Assembly: GCA_964452575.1 (NCBI GenBank)
Contig: CAYVMN010000114.1
Location: forward strand, 1 to 15,177
Direction: 5' to 3'
DNA length: 15,177 bases
From: CAYVMN01 sp964452575
GTDB taxonomy: Bacteria; Desulfobacterota; DSM-4660; Desulfatiglandales; Desulfatiglandaceae
Part shown: piece after piece, positions 7,286-14,341 of the stretch
Layout of the letters: each line of letters starts with the position of its first letter
Position numbering within the stretch: the stretch's first letter is position 1
Position numbers and translations under genes: made by a program
The notes under the pieces: model-generated
The model's input: only the letters and a program-made list of their open reading frames with translations
Databases searched by the model: none
What the model was told of the DNA's origin: nothing

Positions 7286-8203
7286 ATGAAGACTCAGCAA
7301 AATGAAAGGCAAGAGGAACTCTTCGTCTCAGGGCATAGGGCCTGTCATGGATGTGGTATGGCCCTGGCTGTCCGGCATATCCTGCGGGCCTCGGGTAAGA
7401 ACGTTATTGTTGTCACTCCCACAGGCTGCCTTGAGACATTCACATCTCCTTACGGGTACAGTCCATGGATGGTACCGTGGATTCACCACCTCTTCGAGAA
7501 CGGGCCTGCTATTGCCACTGGGGTTGTGGCCGCACTGAAGGCCCAAGGGCGGGATGATGTGCGCGTCTTGGTGATAGGCGGAGATGGGTCCACATTTGAT
7601 ATTGGTTTTGGGGCACTCTCCGGGATGTTGGAGCGGGGAGATGATGTCCTCTATATCTGCGTGGATAATGGTGCCTATATGAACACCGGAGGGCAGAGGA
7701 GCGGGGCTACCCCCCTCTATGCCGCCACGACCACAGGGCCTGCGGGCAAGAAGTCAGTAGGCAAGACCGAAAAAAAGAAGGACCTCCCTGCCATCGTAGC
7801 TGCCCACGGGGTCCCTTATGTGGCAACGGCCTCAATTGGATACCTCAAGGACCTGGAGAAGAAGGTGCAAAAGGCAACGGAGTATCATGGCCCACGCTAT
7901 ATCCAGATCGATACCCCCTGCCCTTCAGTGTGGGGGTTTCCGTCGAACCTCACTCTGGAGGTGGGTCGCCTGGGGGTCCAATGCGGCCTGACCCCTATTT
8001 TCGAAATGGAAGATGGAACCATTACAAAGACTCGCAAGATCAAGAAAAAGATACCGGTGAAAGACTATCTAAGGACCCAAAACCGTTTTAGGCACCTCTT
8101 CGCCACCGTTGGAGGCCACGAGGTATTGAAGGAGATACAGGCCATGGCCGATGGCAACATCGAGAAATACGGGCTCCTGAAACAACCCAACAAAGTAGAA
8201 TAA
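7286..8203 (+). CDS. porB: 2-oxoacid:ferredoxin oxidoreductase, beta subunit
   Basis: The 305-residue protein binds thiamine diphosphate and one [4Fe-4S] cluster. CHGCG (20-24) and Cys48 (TPTGCLE, 25 residues after Cys23 as in pyruvate:ferredoxin oxidoreductases) are cluster ligands, with Cys233 (VQCGLTP) the likely fourth. The thiamine motif runs from GDG (99-101) to Asn128 in VDNGAYMNTGGQRSGATP, very typical of PorB/VorB. AGGGA (7273-7277) precedes ATG 7286 by 8 bases; the TTG two codons earlier is less likely. Only 10 bases separate it from the alpha gene. It is the last gene of the operon. No good terminator follows directly. Confidence 0.94.
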   Translation: MKTQQNERQEELFVSGHRACHGCGMALAVRHILRASGKNVIVVTPTGCLETFTSPYGYSPWMVPWIHHLFENGPAIATGVVAALKAQGRDDVRVLVIGGDGSTFDIGFGALSGMLERGDDVLYICVDNGAYMNTGGQRSGATPLYAATTTGPAGKKSVGKTEKKKDLPAIVAAHGVPYVATASIGYLKDLEKKVQKATEYHGPRYIQIDTPCPSVWGFPSNLTLEVGRLGVQCGLTPIFEMEDGTITKTRKIKKKIPVKDYLRTQNRFRHLFATVGGHEVLKEIQAMADGNIEKYGLLKQPNKVE

Positions 8204-8569
8204 AATCTTTCCTTAAGGCTTCAATAGGTCTTGATGGTGATGCATGACTGATTTCGAATCGGTGGCCAGGTTCCGTGGGGAGCGAGAGCGACCGAGTTAA
8301 CCTTTCAAGCTGGGATCAACGTAATGCCCTGTTCAGCCTTAAGGAACAGAAGAACAGGGGTCACAAAAGCCATGGCAAATCACTGGGCGATCAAGGGGGT
8401 CAATGCCAGTGAATTCCCTCTGGTTCGCGCATAACTGAATTGACATCGGCCTTTCCAATTAGTACCGAAGGTTATTAATCCGCAACCAATAGGACACTTG
8501 ACAAGCGAGCCATTATTCCGCCTTCTTGATTAGTAAGAGGCCATAATGCCACTTGACACCAAAACCAGC
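8204..8569. other. non-coding region after porB
   Basis: No gene, tRNA or recognisable riboswitch was found in these 366 bases. A hairpin CCCTGTTC (8327-8334) / GAACAGGG (8352-8359) with a 17-base loop is present, and the loop can refold as GTTC...GAAC. It lacks a T-run, so it is not a clear intrinsic terminator, though it may mark the mRNA end. Two TTGACA boxes (8498-8503 and 8553-8558) have no matching -10. The stretch may be degraded intergenic DNA. Confidence 0.5.
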
Positions 8570-8575
8570 TCAAAT

Positions 8576-8651
8576 GGTAACATTTTAGCGTTTTGAAAAC
8601 ACTAAGGAGTAAGATGACAGACCGCGAGGGTCTTTTTTCCAAAGGACGTAA
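8576..8651 (+). repeat. left arm of the miniature element
   Basis: Two inverted-repeat blocks (8576-8598 and 8620-8651) are separated by 21 unmatched bases. The inner block includes the terminator-like stem AGACC/GGTCT with T-run at 8633-8638. Confidence 0.75.
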
Positions 8652-8806
8652 CTCAAATTCTTCACAGCCTCTGGCACGCCCCCTCACCTCTAAATACAGT
8701 TTCTGCCAGGCAGGGGAGAGGGATCTTCATAGGGACATCCTCTTATAGGGCTGTTGCGTAACGAGGTTCAAGACCTCACTGCCGTTCTATGAAATGATGC
8801 CGTCCT

Positions 8807-8872
8807 TTACGCCCTTTGGAAAAAAGACCCTCGCGGTCCTCTGCCTTTCTTTCAAAACGCTAAAGTGTTACC
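8807..8872 (-). repeat. right arm of the miniature element
   Basis: This is the reverse complement of the left arm with one mismatch in each block. The spacer between the blocks is only 11 bases here against 21 on the left, so the two arms have diverged by an indel. Confidence 0.75.
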
Positions 8873-8958
8873 TCAAATCTACCCGAAGGATAGCGATATG
8901 GGAATTTGAGTTCTCGATAAGATTCTGAGTCAGACAGACTGCATAAATGGGGACAGAA

Positions 8959-9606
8959 ATGGGTGATTTAAGAGCAACGATTGATGGTACCGAAGGGGTC
9001 TTTTCTGAAGGGACGACGATACTTGAGGCTGCGGAGGGAGCTGGGATTCGTATTCCTACGCTGTGTCATCATCCGGAGCTGAAGCCGGAGGGGAGCTGTC
9101 GTCTGTGTGTGGTTGAGGTGGAAGGGTCGCCGAGGCTGGTGGCCTCGTGTCATACGCCCATCAATGAGGGCATGGTAATCCGGACCCGTTCTCCGAAGGT
9201 GGTGGCTACCCGCAAGGCGGTTGTGGAGCTTTTGTTGGCGGGTCACACGGGTCCATGTGTGACGGATGAATGCGCCAAGGATTGTGAGCTTCACAATATT
9301 GCAGCCGAGCTGGAGGTAGCTCCTCCCCGATTTCGTGTGAGGCAACCCCGGAACTATCCGGTGGAAGAGGTCAGCCCATATGTACGGCGAGACATGTCGC
9401 GGTGCATTTTGTGTCGTAGGTGTGTGCGGGCGTGCACAGAGATTGCCAAGAAGAATATTTTTGGGGTTGCCTATCGGGGGTTTCGGTCGAAGGTGGTGGT
9501 CGATTTTGATGGAGTGCTGGATAGGGAGGTATGCAAGGATTGTGGGATCTGCATAGAGTACTGCCCGACCAGTGCATTGACCAAGCCGACGGAGGGGGTG
9601 GCGTGA
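8959..9606 (+). CDS. NuoG/HoxU-like iron-sulfur protein of an NADH-linked electron module
   Basis: The 215-residue protein has the N-terminal electron-wire portion of NuoG without the molybdopterin-type domain. An N-terminal [2Fe-2S] ferredoxin domain has Cys36, 47, 50 and 64. A His-Cys cluster motif has His96, Cys100, Cys105 and Cys109. Two [4Fe-4S] sites have Cys149/152/155/159 and Cys192/195/198/202. Such short forms link NuoEF-like flavoproteins to hydrogenases, formate dehydrogenases and other redox enzymes in the cytoplasm. In the usual His-Cys motif the second Cys is 3 residues after the first; here it is 5 after, although the outer spacing is kept. Start 8959 is favoured by GGGGA (8949-8953) 5 bases upstream; an in-frame ATG at 8947 lacks a ribosome site. 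The gene is first in the operon, directly downstream of the miniature element. Confidence 0.87.
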   Translation: MGDLRATIDGTEGVFSEGTTILEAAEGAGIRIPTLCHHPELKPEGSCRLCVVEVEGSPRLVASCHTPINEGMVIRTRSPKVVATRKAVVELLLAGHTGPCVTDECAKDCELHNIAAELEVAPPRFRVRQPRNYPVEEVSPYVRRDMSRCILCRRCVRACTEIAKKNIFGVAYRGFRSKVVVDFDGVLDREVCKDCGICIEYCPTSALTKPTEGVA

Positions 9607-9637
9607 TATGGGTAAAGATCGAGGAGGTTCAGTAGCT

Positions 9638-10051
9638 ATGAGTGGTCGTGAATCCCTGCTGGGGATGATCAAGGGGGAGCAGGCGAGATCGGGATATATA
9701 TCTGGGGGGGCGATCCGGGAGATGGCCGAATCGCTTTCCCTATCGGTGAGTGATGTGTATGGGGTGACGACCTTTTATTCCTTTTTATCGACCACAGCCC
9801 TGGGCCGGCACGTGATCCGGATATGCAAGAGTGTGCCGTGCTGTCTTCAAGATGCGGAGGTGATGATTGAGGCGATTGAAGGGGAGCTGGGGATATTGCC
9901 GGGTGAGACGACCGCTGACAGGAGGTTTAGCCTTGAACTGACCAACTGCATTGGGGCCTGTGACCGGGCACCTGCGATCCTTGTGGATGATGCGGTATAT
10001 GGTCATCTGACAGGAGAGAAGATAAGGGAGATATTGAGATCATATGACTGA
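9638..10051 (+). CDS. NuoE-like [2Fe-2S] thioredoxin-fold subunit
   Basis: The 137-residue protein has the NuoE/HoxE layout: an N-terminal helical part with LSLSVSDVYGVTTFYSFLS, then the thioredoxin-like [2Fe-2S] domain with Cys63, Cys68 (C-x4-C) and Cys104, Cys108 (C-x3-C in NCIGACDRAPA). It transfers electrons beside the flavin subunit NuoF. I chose ATG 9638 because GAGGAGG (9621-9627) lies 10 bases upstream and the family match begins just after it. An in-frame ATG at 9608, one base after the preceding stop and with GGAGGGGG upstream, would add 10 unconserved residues and cannot be excluded. It is tightly packed with its neighbours. Confidence 0.87.
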   Translation: MSGRESLLGMIKGEQARSGYISGGAIREMAESLSLSVSDVYGVTTFYSFLSTTALGRHVIRICKSVPCCLQDAEVMIEAIEGELGILPGETTADRRFSLELTNCIGACDRAPAILVDDAVYGHLTGEKIREILRSYD

Positions 10052-10069
10052 TATTTTGGGGGGTTAGCC

Positions 10070-11302
10070 GTGCCGGAGAGAAGGGTATTATTAAAGAACT
10101 GCGGGGTGATAGACCCTGGGGATATTGGTACCTATCTGGGGCATGGGGGTTTCAAGGCCCTGGAGAAGGCCAGGGGGGAGATGACCGCTGAACGGGTTAT
10201 TGAGGAGGTGAAGGCATCGGGACTGAGGGGGCGAGGCGGTGCGGGTTTTCCTTGTGGAGTGAAGTGGGATTTGGCAAGAAAGGCCCAAGGCCATGAGAAG
10301 TTCCTGATCTGCAATGCCGATGAGGGGGAGGTGGGGACATTCAAGGACAGATATGTCCTCCAGCATGATCCGTTCTCGGTTATTGAGGGTATGGCCATTG
10401 CCGCTTACGCCATAGGTGCTGAGAAGGCCTACATCTATCTTCGAGCTGAATACCAGTATCTCCTTGATGGTTTGGCAAAGGCCATTTTGAAGGTCAAAGA
10501 GGAAGGTCTTCTGGGAGGGTTTGATATTCAGATTGAGGAAGGGGCCGGGTCCTACATATGTGGTGAGGAGACGGCGCTGATGAACTCCATTGAGGGGAGA
10601 CGCGGGGAGGCGCGCTATAGACCGCCTTTTCCGCCGACACGGGGTCTTTTTGGAAGGCCGACGATCATCAACAACGTGGAGACCCTGATGAACATTCCCC
10701 ATATTATCTTAAATGGGGCGAAGTGGTACAGCGAACTAGGGACAGGGCAGAGCAAGGGGACCAAGCTATTTTCTGTGAGCGGGGATGTAAAGAGGCCTGG
10801 GGTCTATGAGATGGAGATGGGGTGCAGCCTGAAGGAACTGGTGGTGGAACTGGCCGGTGCCGAGGATGTGAAGATGGTGCAGGTTGGGGGGTCCACAGGG
10901 GGGATTGTGCCTTATTCGATGCTCGAGACGCCCTTATCCTATGAGACGGTGCTGGGCTCTGGGGCGATAGTGGTGTTTAATGGGAGTCGGGATGTGATCG
11001 ACTTTGTGTATCGGACGATGGAATTTTTAAATGAGGAGTCGTGCGGGAAATGCAGCCCCTGCCGGGAGGGCACGGAGGTGATGGTAGAGGTGCTGGGCAG
11101 GCTGGTCAATGGGGAGGGGGTTCAGGAGGATATCGGCGTGCTGGAGGAGTTATCGGAAGTGATGATGCTCTCGGCCATGTGCGGGCTTGGGCAGACAGCG
11201 CCGATTCCTGTGCTGGATACCTTGAAATATTTTAGAAATGATTATGAGAACCGAATCAAGCAGTCGGTATTTTTGAGGGGTTTGAGGACAATAGGCGGGT
11301 AA
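10070..11302 (+). CDS. NuoF-like NADH- and FMN-binding subunit
   Basis: The 410-residue protein has the NuoF core. GRGGAGFP (54-61) and ADEGEVGTFKDR (83-94) form the FMN/NADH site, with GAGSYICGEETAL (158-170) after it. A SLBB-type domain follows, then the N3 [4Fe-4S] site Cys335/338/341 (SCGKCSPCREG) and Cys381. It would exchange hydride with NAD(H) and electrons with the NuoE- and NuoG-like partners. Unlike many NuoF homologues of hydrogenases, it has neither an N-terminal thioredoxin domain nor a C-terminal ferredoxin domain, because those functions are separate genes here. Translation starts at GTG 10070 after TTGGGGGG (about 10055-10062). The gene is 18 bases after the NuoE-like gene and 26 bases before the molybdoenzyme subunit, so all appear to form one transcript. 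Confidence 0.92.
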   Translation: MPERRVLLKNCGVIDPGDIGTYLGHGGFKALEKARGEMTAERVIEEVKASGLRGRGGAGFPCGVKWDLARKAQGHEKFLICNADEGEVGTFKDRYVLQHDPFSVIEGMAIAAYAIGAEKAYIYLRAEYQYLLDGLAKAILKVKEEGLLGGFDIQIEEGAGSYICGEETALMNSIEGRRGEARYRPPFPPTRGLFGRPTIINNVETLMNIPHIILNGAKWYSELGTGQSKGTKLFSVSGDVKRPGVYEMEMGCSLKELVVELAGAEDVKMVQVGGSTGGIVPYSMLETPLSYETVLGSGAIVVFNGSRDVIDFVYRTMEFLNEESCGKCSPCREGTEVMVEVLGRLVNGEGVQEDIGVLEELSEVMMLSAMCGLGQTAPIPVLDTLKYFRNDYENRIKQSVFLRGLRTIGG

Positions 11303-11328
11303 GTGCCAGGCTGAGGAGGTTTTGAGCG

Positions 11329-11910
11329 GTGGAAGCGCAATCGAATCGATATTTGTGTCCCTATTGCATCACCAAGTTTGAGGCATTTGATGAGCTAAAA
11401 GGGCATGTCTTGTTGGAACACAAGGATGAATCGGTTCCGGTGCCTGAAGGGATGATCCGGCTGAGGGTGAACGGGCAGGCCTATGAGCTGCATGTGGAGC
11501 CGGAGTGGACGTTGAACTATCTGATCCACGACAAGATGGGATTGACCTCTCCGAAGATGTTCTGTGACCGTGGGGCGTGCGGATCGTGTACGGTGATCAT
11601 GAACGGGAGGCCGATTCTTTCCTGCATGAGGCTGGCCATCGAGTGTGATGGTGGGACCATAGAGACGGCCGAGGGGATAGCGGATGGGGGTCATCCGTTG
11701 ATAGAGAGTTATGTGAAGCACCACTGCATGCAGTGCGGATACTGTACCCCGGGGTTTGTGACGACGGCCAAGGCCCTGCTTGACCGCAATCCTAACCCGA
11801 CCGAGGAGGAGATCATTGAGGCCCTTGGCGGCAACCTGTGCCGTTGCGGGACATATCCCCAGCACCCAAAGGCCATTATGGAAGCAGCTGAAAACATCAG
11901 AAAAAGGTGA
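11329..11910 (+). CDS. xanthine-dehydrogenase-family [2Fe-2S] subunit with N-terminal C2H2 zinc finger
   Basis: Residues 42-193 are a normal small subunit of molybdenum hydroxylases. The plant-type [2Fe-2S] cluster has Cys79, 84, 87 and 99, and the second, helical cluster has Cys136, 139 (QCGYCTPG) and Cys171, 173 (NLCRCGTY). It carries electrons from the molybdenum site toward FAD or the NuoEFG-like module. The first 41 residues are an added domain matching the classical zinc-finger pattern: Tyr8, Cys10, Cys13, Phe17, Leu23, His26 and His31, with C-x2-C-x12-H-x4-H spacing. The usual family length is about 155-165, so the 193 residues reflect this fusion. GTG 11329 is supported by GAGGAGG (11313-11319) nine bases upstream, which includes the finger in the product. 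The stop lies just before the large-subunit start. Confidence 0.92.
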   Translation: MEAQSNRYLCPYCITKFEAFDELKGHVLLEHKDESVPVPEGMIRLRVNGQAYELHVEPEWTLNYLIHDKMGLTSPKMFCDRGACGSCTVIMNGRPILSCMRLAIECDGGTIETAEGIADGGHPLIESYVKHHCMQCGYCTPGFVTTAKALLDRNPNPTEEEIIEALGGNLCRCGTYPQHPKAIMEAAENIRKR

Positions 11911-11915
11911 TTACG

Positions 11916-14330
11916 ATGGGAGACTATCAGAGACTAAAATCCGAAGGGATGTACAAGATCGGCGCAGATATCCCCACCATCACTTTCAATGAGATAGGGA
12001 AGCGCGGTATCACTCGCTATGACGGATATGAAAAGGCAAGTGGTAAGGCGATCTATACGAGGGACATTCAACTCCCTGGAATGCTTTACGGAAAGGCCCT
12101 TGCATCACCTTATGCACATGCCAGGATCGTCAGGATGGACACGGCCAAGACAACTCGCCTTCCGGGTGTCCGTGCGGTCCTGCGGTATGATGACCTGGAA
12201 ATCAAGGGGAGAACCCTTAACGGGAGCATCGTGGGCCCGGAGAGGATGGCGCCGGAACATGCAGGATTTGGCCTGAAGCCGGTAAAGGATATTCTGGGCG
12301 ACGTGGCGTACTTCGAGGGCCAAATGGTGGGCGTGGCCGTTGCAGCGGACACTGAGGAAATCGCATCAGAGGCCCTCAGGCTGATCGACATTGAATGGGA
12401 GGAATTGCCCTCTATCTTGACCGCTGAGGAGGCATTGAAACCCGATGCACACATATTAAGGCCCGGGGCCGAAAGTAACAAAGTGGCAGATGATAGAGAA
12501 TTGATTGAGAAGGGTGATATCAAAAGGGGTTTCGAAGAAGCAGACGTGATCGTCGAGTTCGAAGCACGACGAGGGGCCCATTTATGGGCAGGGGCTGAGA
12601 TGGCCTCTGTCGTAGCAAAATGGAGCGGAGATCGGCTCGAGATGTGGGCCCATGAACAACAGCCCTATTTGAGCAAGTTGCTCCTGTGCGAACAGCTCGA
12701 TATACCCATGAACAAGGTGAATATGCATTCCCCCTATCATGGCTGTTCCTTTGGCGAGCGATGCAACCCTGCGAGCTGGCACCAAAATGGGATCAGTACA
12801 CTGGCAGCGTTGTTGGCCAAAAAGACGGACCGGCCCGTGAAATTGCTGCTCAATAGGGCCGAGACGTTTTATGGCGAGTCCGGAGATATGATGAAGAGTC
12901 ACTTCAGGGTAGGCGCAAAAAAGGATGGAACCATTACTGCTGTGGACATGAAGAACTTATTTGACGTCTATATGTGCACACCGGGTATCGAACATCTGAT
13001 TGATAATTCGCAAATTCCGAATCTGAGATGCGAAGGGGTAACCGCTGATGTCAGCAAGGCCAATGCCTGGTGGTGCCGGTGTGAACAGCTTCCGAATGTC
13101 TTCTGTTTTACCCTGATATTCGATCATGTGGCGGATGCCCTGGGCCTTGACCCAACAGAAGTGGCCTTGAAGAATGATGGGTGTGACGGCAAAGGAATGG
13201 AGTATCTTCGAAAATACAAGCGCGAGCACGGCTTCCCCGATAGGGACAGCCTCAGGGAATGTATCGAAGCGGGCAAAAAGGCCATAGGCTGGGATGAAAA
13301 GTGGCACCCGCCAGGCACGAAGAGGCTTCCCAATGGGAAGATGCATGGTATCGCTTTTACATGGGACCATGATTGGGATGACGTAAGGGGTACGGGGTGT
13401 GCGGCGGTGTTGATACAAAACGACGGCTCAGTCAGTATCATCGCGCAGCATTCTGATATCGGTCTGAACCCCTGGACTGCATATATGCAAATTGTGGCCG
13501 ATGAGCTAGGGGTAAGATATGAGGATGTCGAGATCAATCCCTTTGATCTGAATCAGGGGTTTGCGTTGATGTCTCCAGATGGTTCATGTAATCTGGGAAG
13601 CAACGGATATGTGGTCAAAAAGGCTGCCCAAAAGGCAAAGAAGATGCTCCTCGATCTGGCTGCTGAAAAATTCGGAGATGGCACGAATGCCGACGACCTG
13701 GACGTCAAGGACAGTTTTGTCTTTCAGAAAAAGAGACCGAATAATCGAAAGCCCCTAGCAGAGGTTGTCAAGATGGCAACGCCAATGCTGAACGCCGTGG
13801 TGATCTGGACGGAGCCACCTGTACTGGCCTGGGCCTGGCATACCCAGGGGCTTTGGGGAGAATCCCTTGAGACGGGTCGTCCCAGGCTGTGCAGGCAGGC
13901 CAATTTCATAGAGGTTGAGGTGGATACGGATACTGGAGTGGTCGAGGTTACAAACGTCGTCAATGTGAATGATGTGGGGAAGGCCATCTCTCCGGAGACC
14001 GTTGAGGGGCAGATGTACGGCGGCACCTATATGGGCCTTGGCAGGGCATTCACCGAAGAGATGGTTTGGGATCCGAAAACAGGGGTACTCCTGAACCGGA
14101 ATCTCCTGGATTACAAGGTCGCCACAATCTGTGACTACCCCCCGGCAGCGTCCATAGTCATTGAAACCGGGATGGGACACGGGCCTTACGGTTCTACGGG
14201 AATCGGCGAAAATACGGCAACCATGATACCAGCCCTCTTGGGGCCTGCTGTGTACAACGCCATTGGTGCATGGGTCGATGATTTTCCCATAACGCCGTCA
14301 AAGGTCTTGAAGGCATTGGGGAAGATATAG
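11916..14330 (+). CDS. xanthine-dehydrogenase-family molybdopterin-binding subunit, divergent active site
   Basis: The 804-residue protein has the two-domain large-subunit layout. Its start region (YEKASGKAIYTRDIQLPG, then LASPYAHARI) and end (GPYGSTGIGENTATMIPALL, FPITPSKVLKAL) are typical of the family. The catalytic Glu765 (GIGE) is kept. Other landmarks are altered: the GGGFGG loop reads HGCSFGER (275-282), the AxRGxG/AYRxxxR loop reads AWWCRCEQ (384-391), and the DIGQG loop reads SDIGLNP (513-519). It should bind a molybdenum cofactor and hydroxylate or reduce an unknown substrate in the cytoplasm. 4-Hydroxybenzoyl-CoA reductase is the closest partner logic because of the FAD subunit, but the active site differs. 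ATG 11916 follows AAGGTGA by 5 bases; the GTG at 11907 overlaps the previous gene. Glycine codons are less GGG-rich than in neighbouring genes. Confidence 0.88.
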   Translation: MGDYQRLKSEGMYKIGADIPTITFNEIGKRGITRYDGYEKASGKAIYTRDIQLPGMLYGKALASPYAHARIVRMDTAKTTRLPGVRAVLRYDDLEIKGRTLNGSIVGPERMAPEHAGFGLKPVKDILGDVAYFEGQMVGVAVAADTEEIASEALRLIDIEWEELPSILTAEEALKPDAHILRPGAESNKVADDRELIEKGDIKRGFEEADVIVEFEARRGAHLWAGAEMASVVAKWSGDRLEMWAHEQQPYLSKLLLCEQLDIPMNKVNMHSPYHGCSFGERCNPASWHQNGISTLAALLAKKTDRPVKLLLNRAETFYGESGDMMKSHFRVGAKKDGTITAVDMKNLFDVYMCTPGIEHLIDNSQIPNLRCEGVTADVSKANAWWCRCEQLPNVFCFTLIFDHVADALGLDPTEVALKNDGCDGKGMEYLRKYKREHGFPDRDSLRECIEAGKKAIGWDEKWHPPGTKRLPNGKMHGIAFTWDHDWDDVRGTGCAAVLIQNDGSVSIIAQHSDIGLNPWTAYMQIVADELGVRYEDVEINPFDLNQGFALMSPDGSCNLGSNGYVVKKAAQKAKKMLLDLAAEKFGDGTNADDLDVKDSFVFQKKRPNNRKPLAEVVKMATPMLNAVVIWTEPPVLAWAWHTQGLWGESLETGRPRLCRQANFIEVEVDTDTGVVEVTNVVNVNDVGKAISPETVEGQMYGGTYMGLGRAFTEEMVWDPKTGVLLNRNLLDYKVATICDYPPAASIVIETGMGHGPYGSTGIGENTATMIPALLGPAVYNAIGAWVDDFPITPSKVLKALGKI

Positions 14331-14341
14331 GGAGAACAGGG

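Larger units (their letters stand above)
8576..8872. mobile_element. miniature inverted-repeat element (MITE-like), non-autonomous
   Basis: The 297-base segment starts GGTAACA and ends TGTTACC. Its outer 23 bases are inverted repeats with one mismatch (8576-8598 and 8850-8872), and a second inner block of 32 bases is also inverted with one mismatch (8620-8651 and 8807-8838). Exactly outside both ends lies TCAAAT (8570-8575 and 8873-8878), as expected for a 6-base target-site duplication. No transposase or plausible gene lies inside, so it would need a transposase from elsewhere. Each arm contains AGACC-GCGAG-GGTCT followed by a T-run, a short intrinsic-terminator-like stem pointing inward, so the element could stop transcription arriving from either side. 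It sits between the por operon and the molybdoenzyme operon. The parent insertion-sequence family is unknown. Confidence 0.72.

Noticed and set aside
8204..8569. Possible molybdenum-cofactor riboswitch upstream of the molybdoenzyme operon
   Set aside because: The conserved core of that RNA motif was not found, and the miniature element separates this stretch from the operon.
8475..8687. 70-residue open frame on the - strand in the region after porB
   Set aside because: It has no family features or good ribosome site, and its start half lies inside the left arm of the miniature element.
8763..8776. GAGGTTCAAGACCTC, resembling a tRNA T-arm
   Set aside because: No acceptor, D-arm or anticodon arm could be placed around it; it is a simple short palindrome inside the miniature element.
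8968..9672. 234-residue open frame antisense to the NuoG-like gene
   Set aside because: It is a shadow of the + strand coding frame; its product is low in meaningful motifs, whereas the + strand protein has all cluster ligands.
10091..10702. 203-residue open frame antisense to the NuoF-like gene
   Set aside because: The + strand NuoF-like frame has intact FMN, NADH and cluster motifs; the antisense product resembles no family I recognise.
13065..13088. Idea that the molybdopterin subunit is a true CO dehydrogenase large subunit
   Set aside because: Only the Cys position recalls AYRCSFR; the flanking Arg and Phe residues are missing, and the FAD subunit carries the 4-hydroxybenzoyl-CoA-reductase-type insert not found in CO dehydrogenase.
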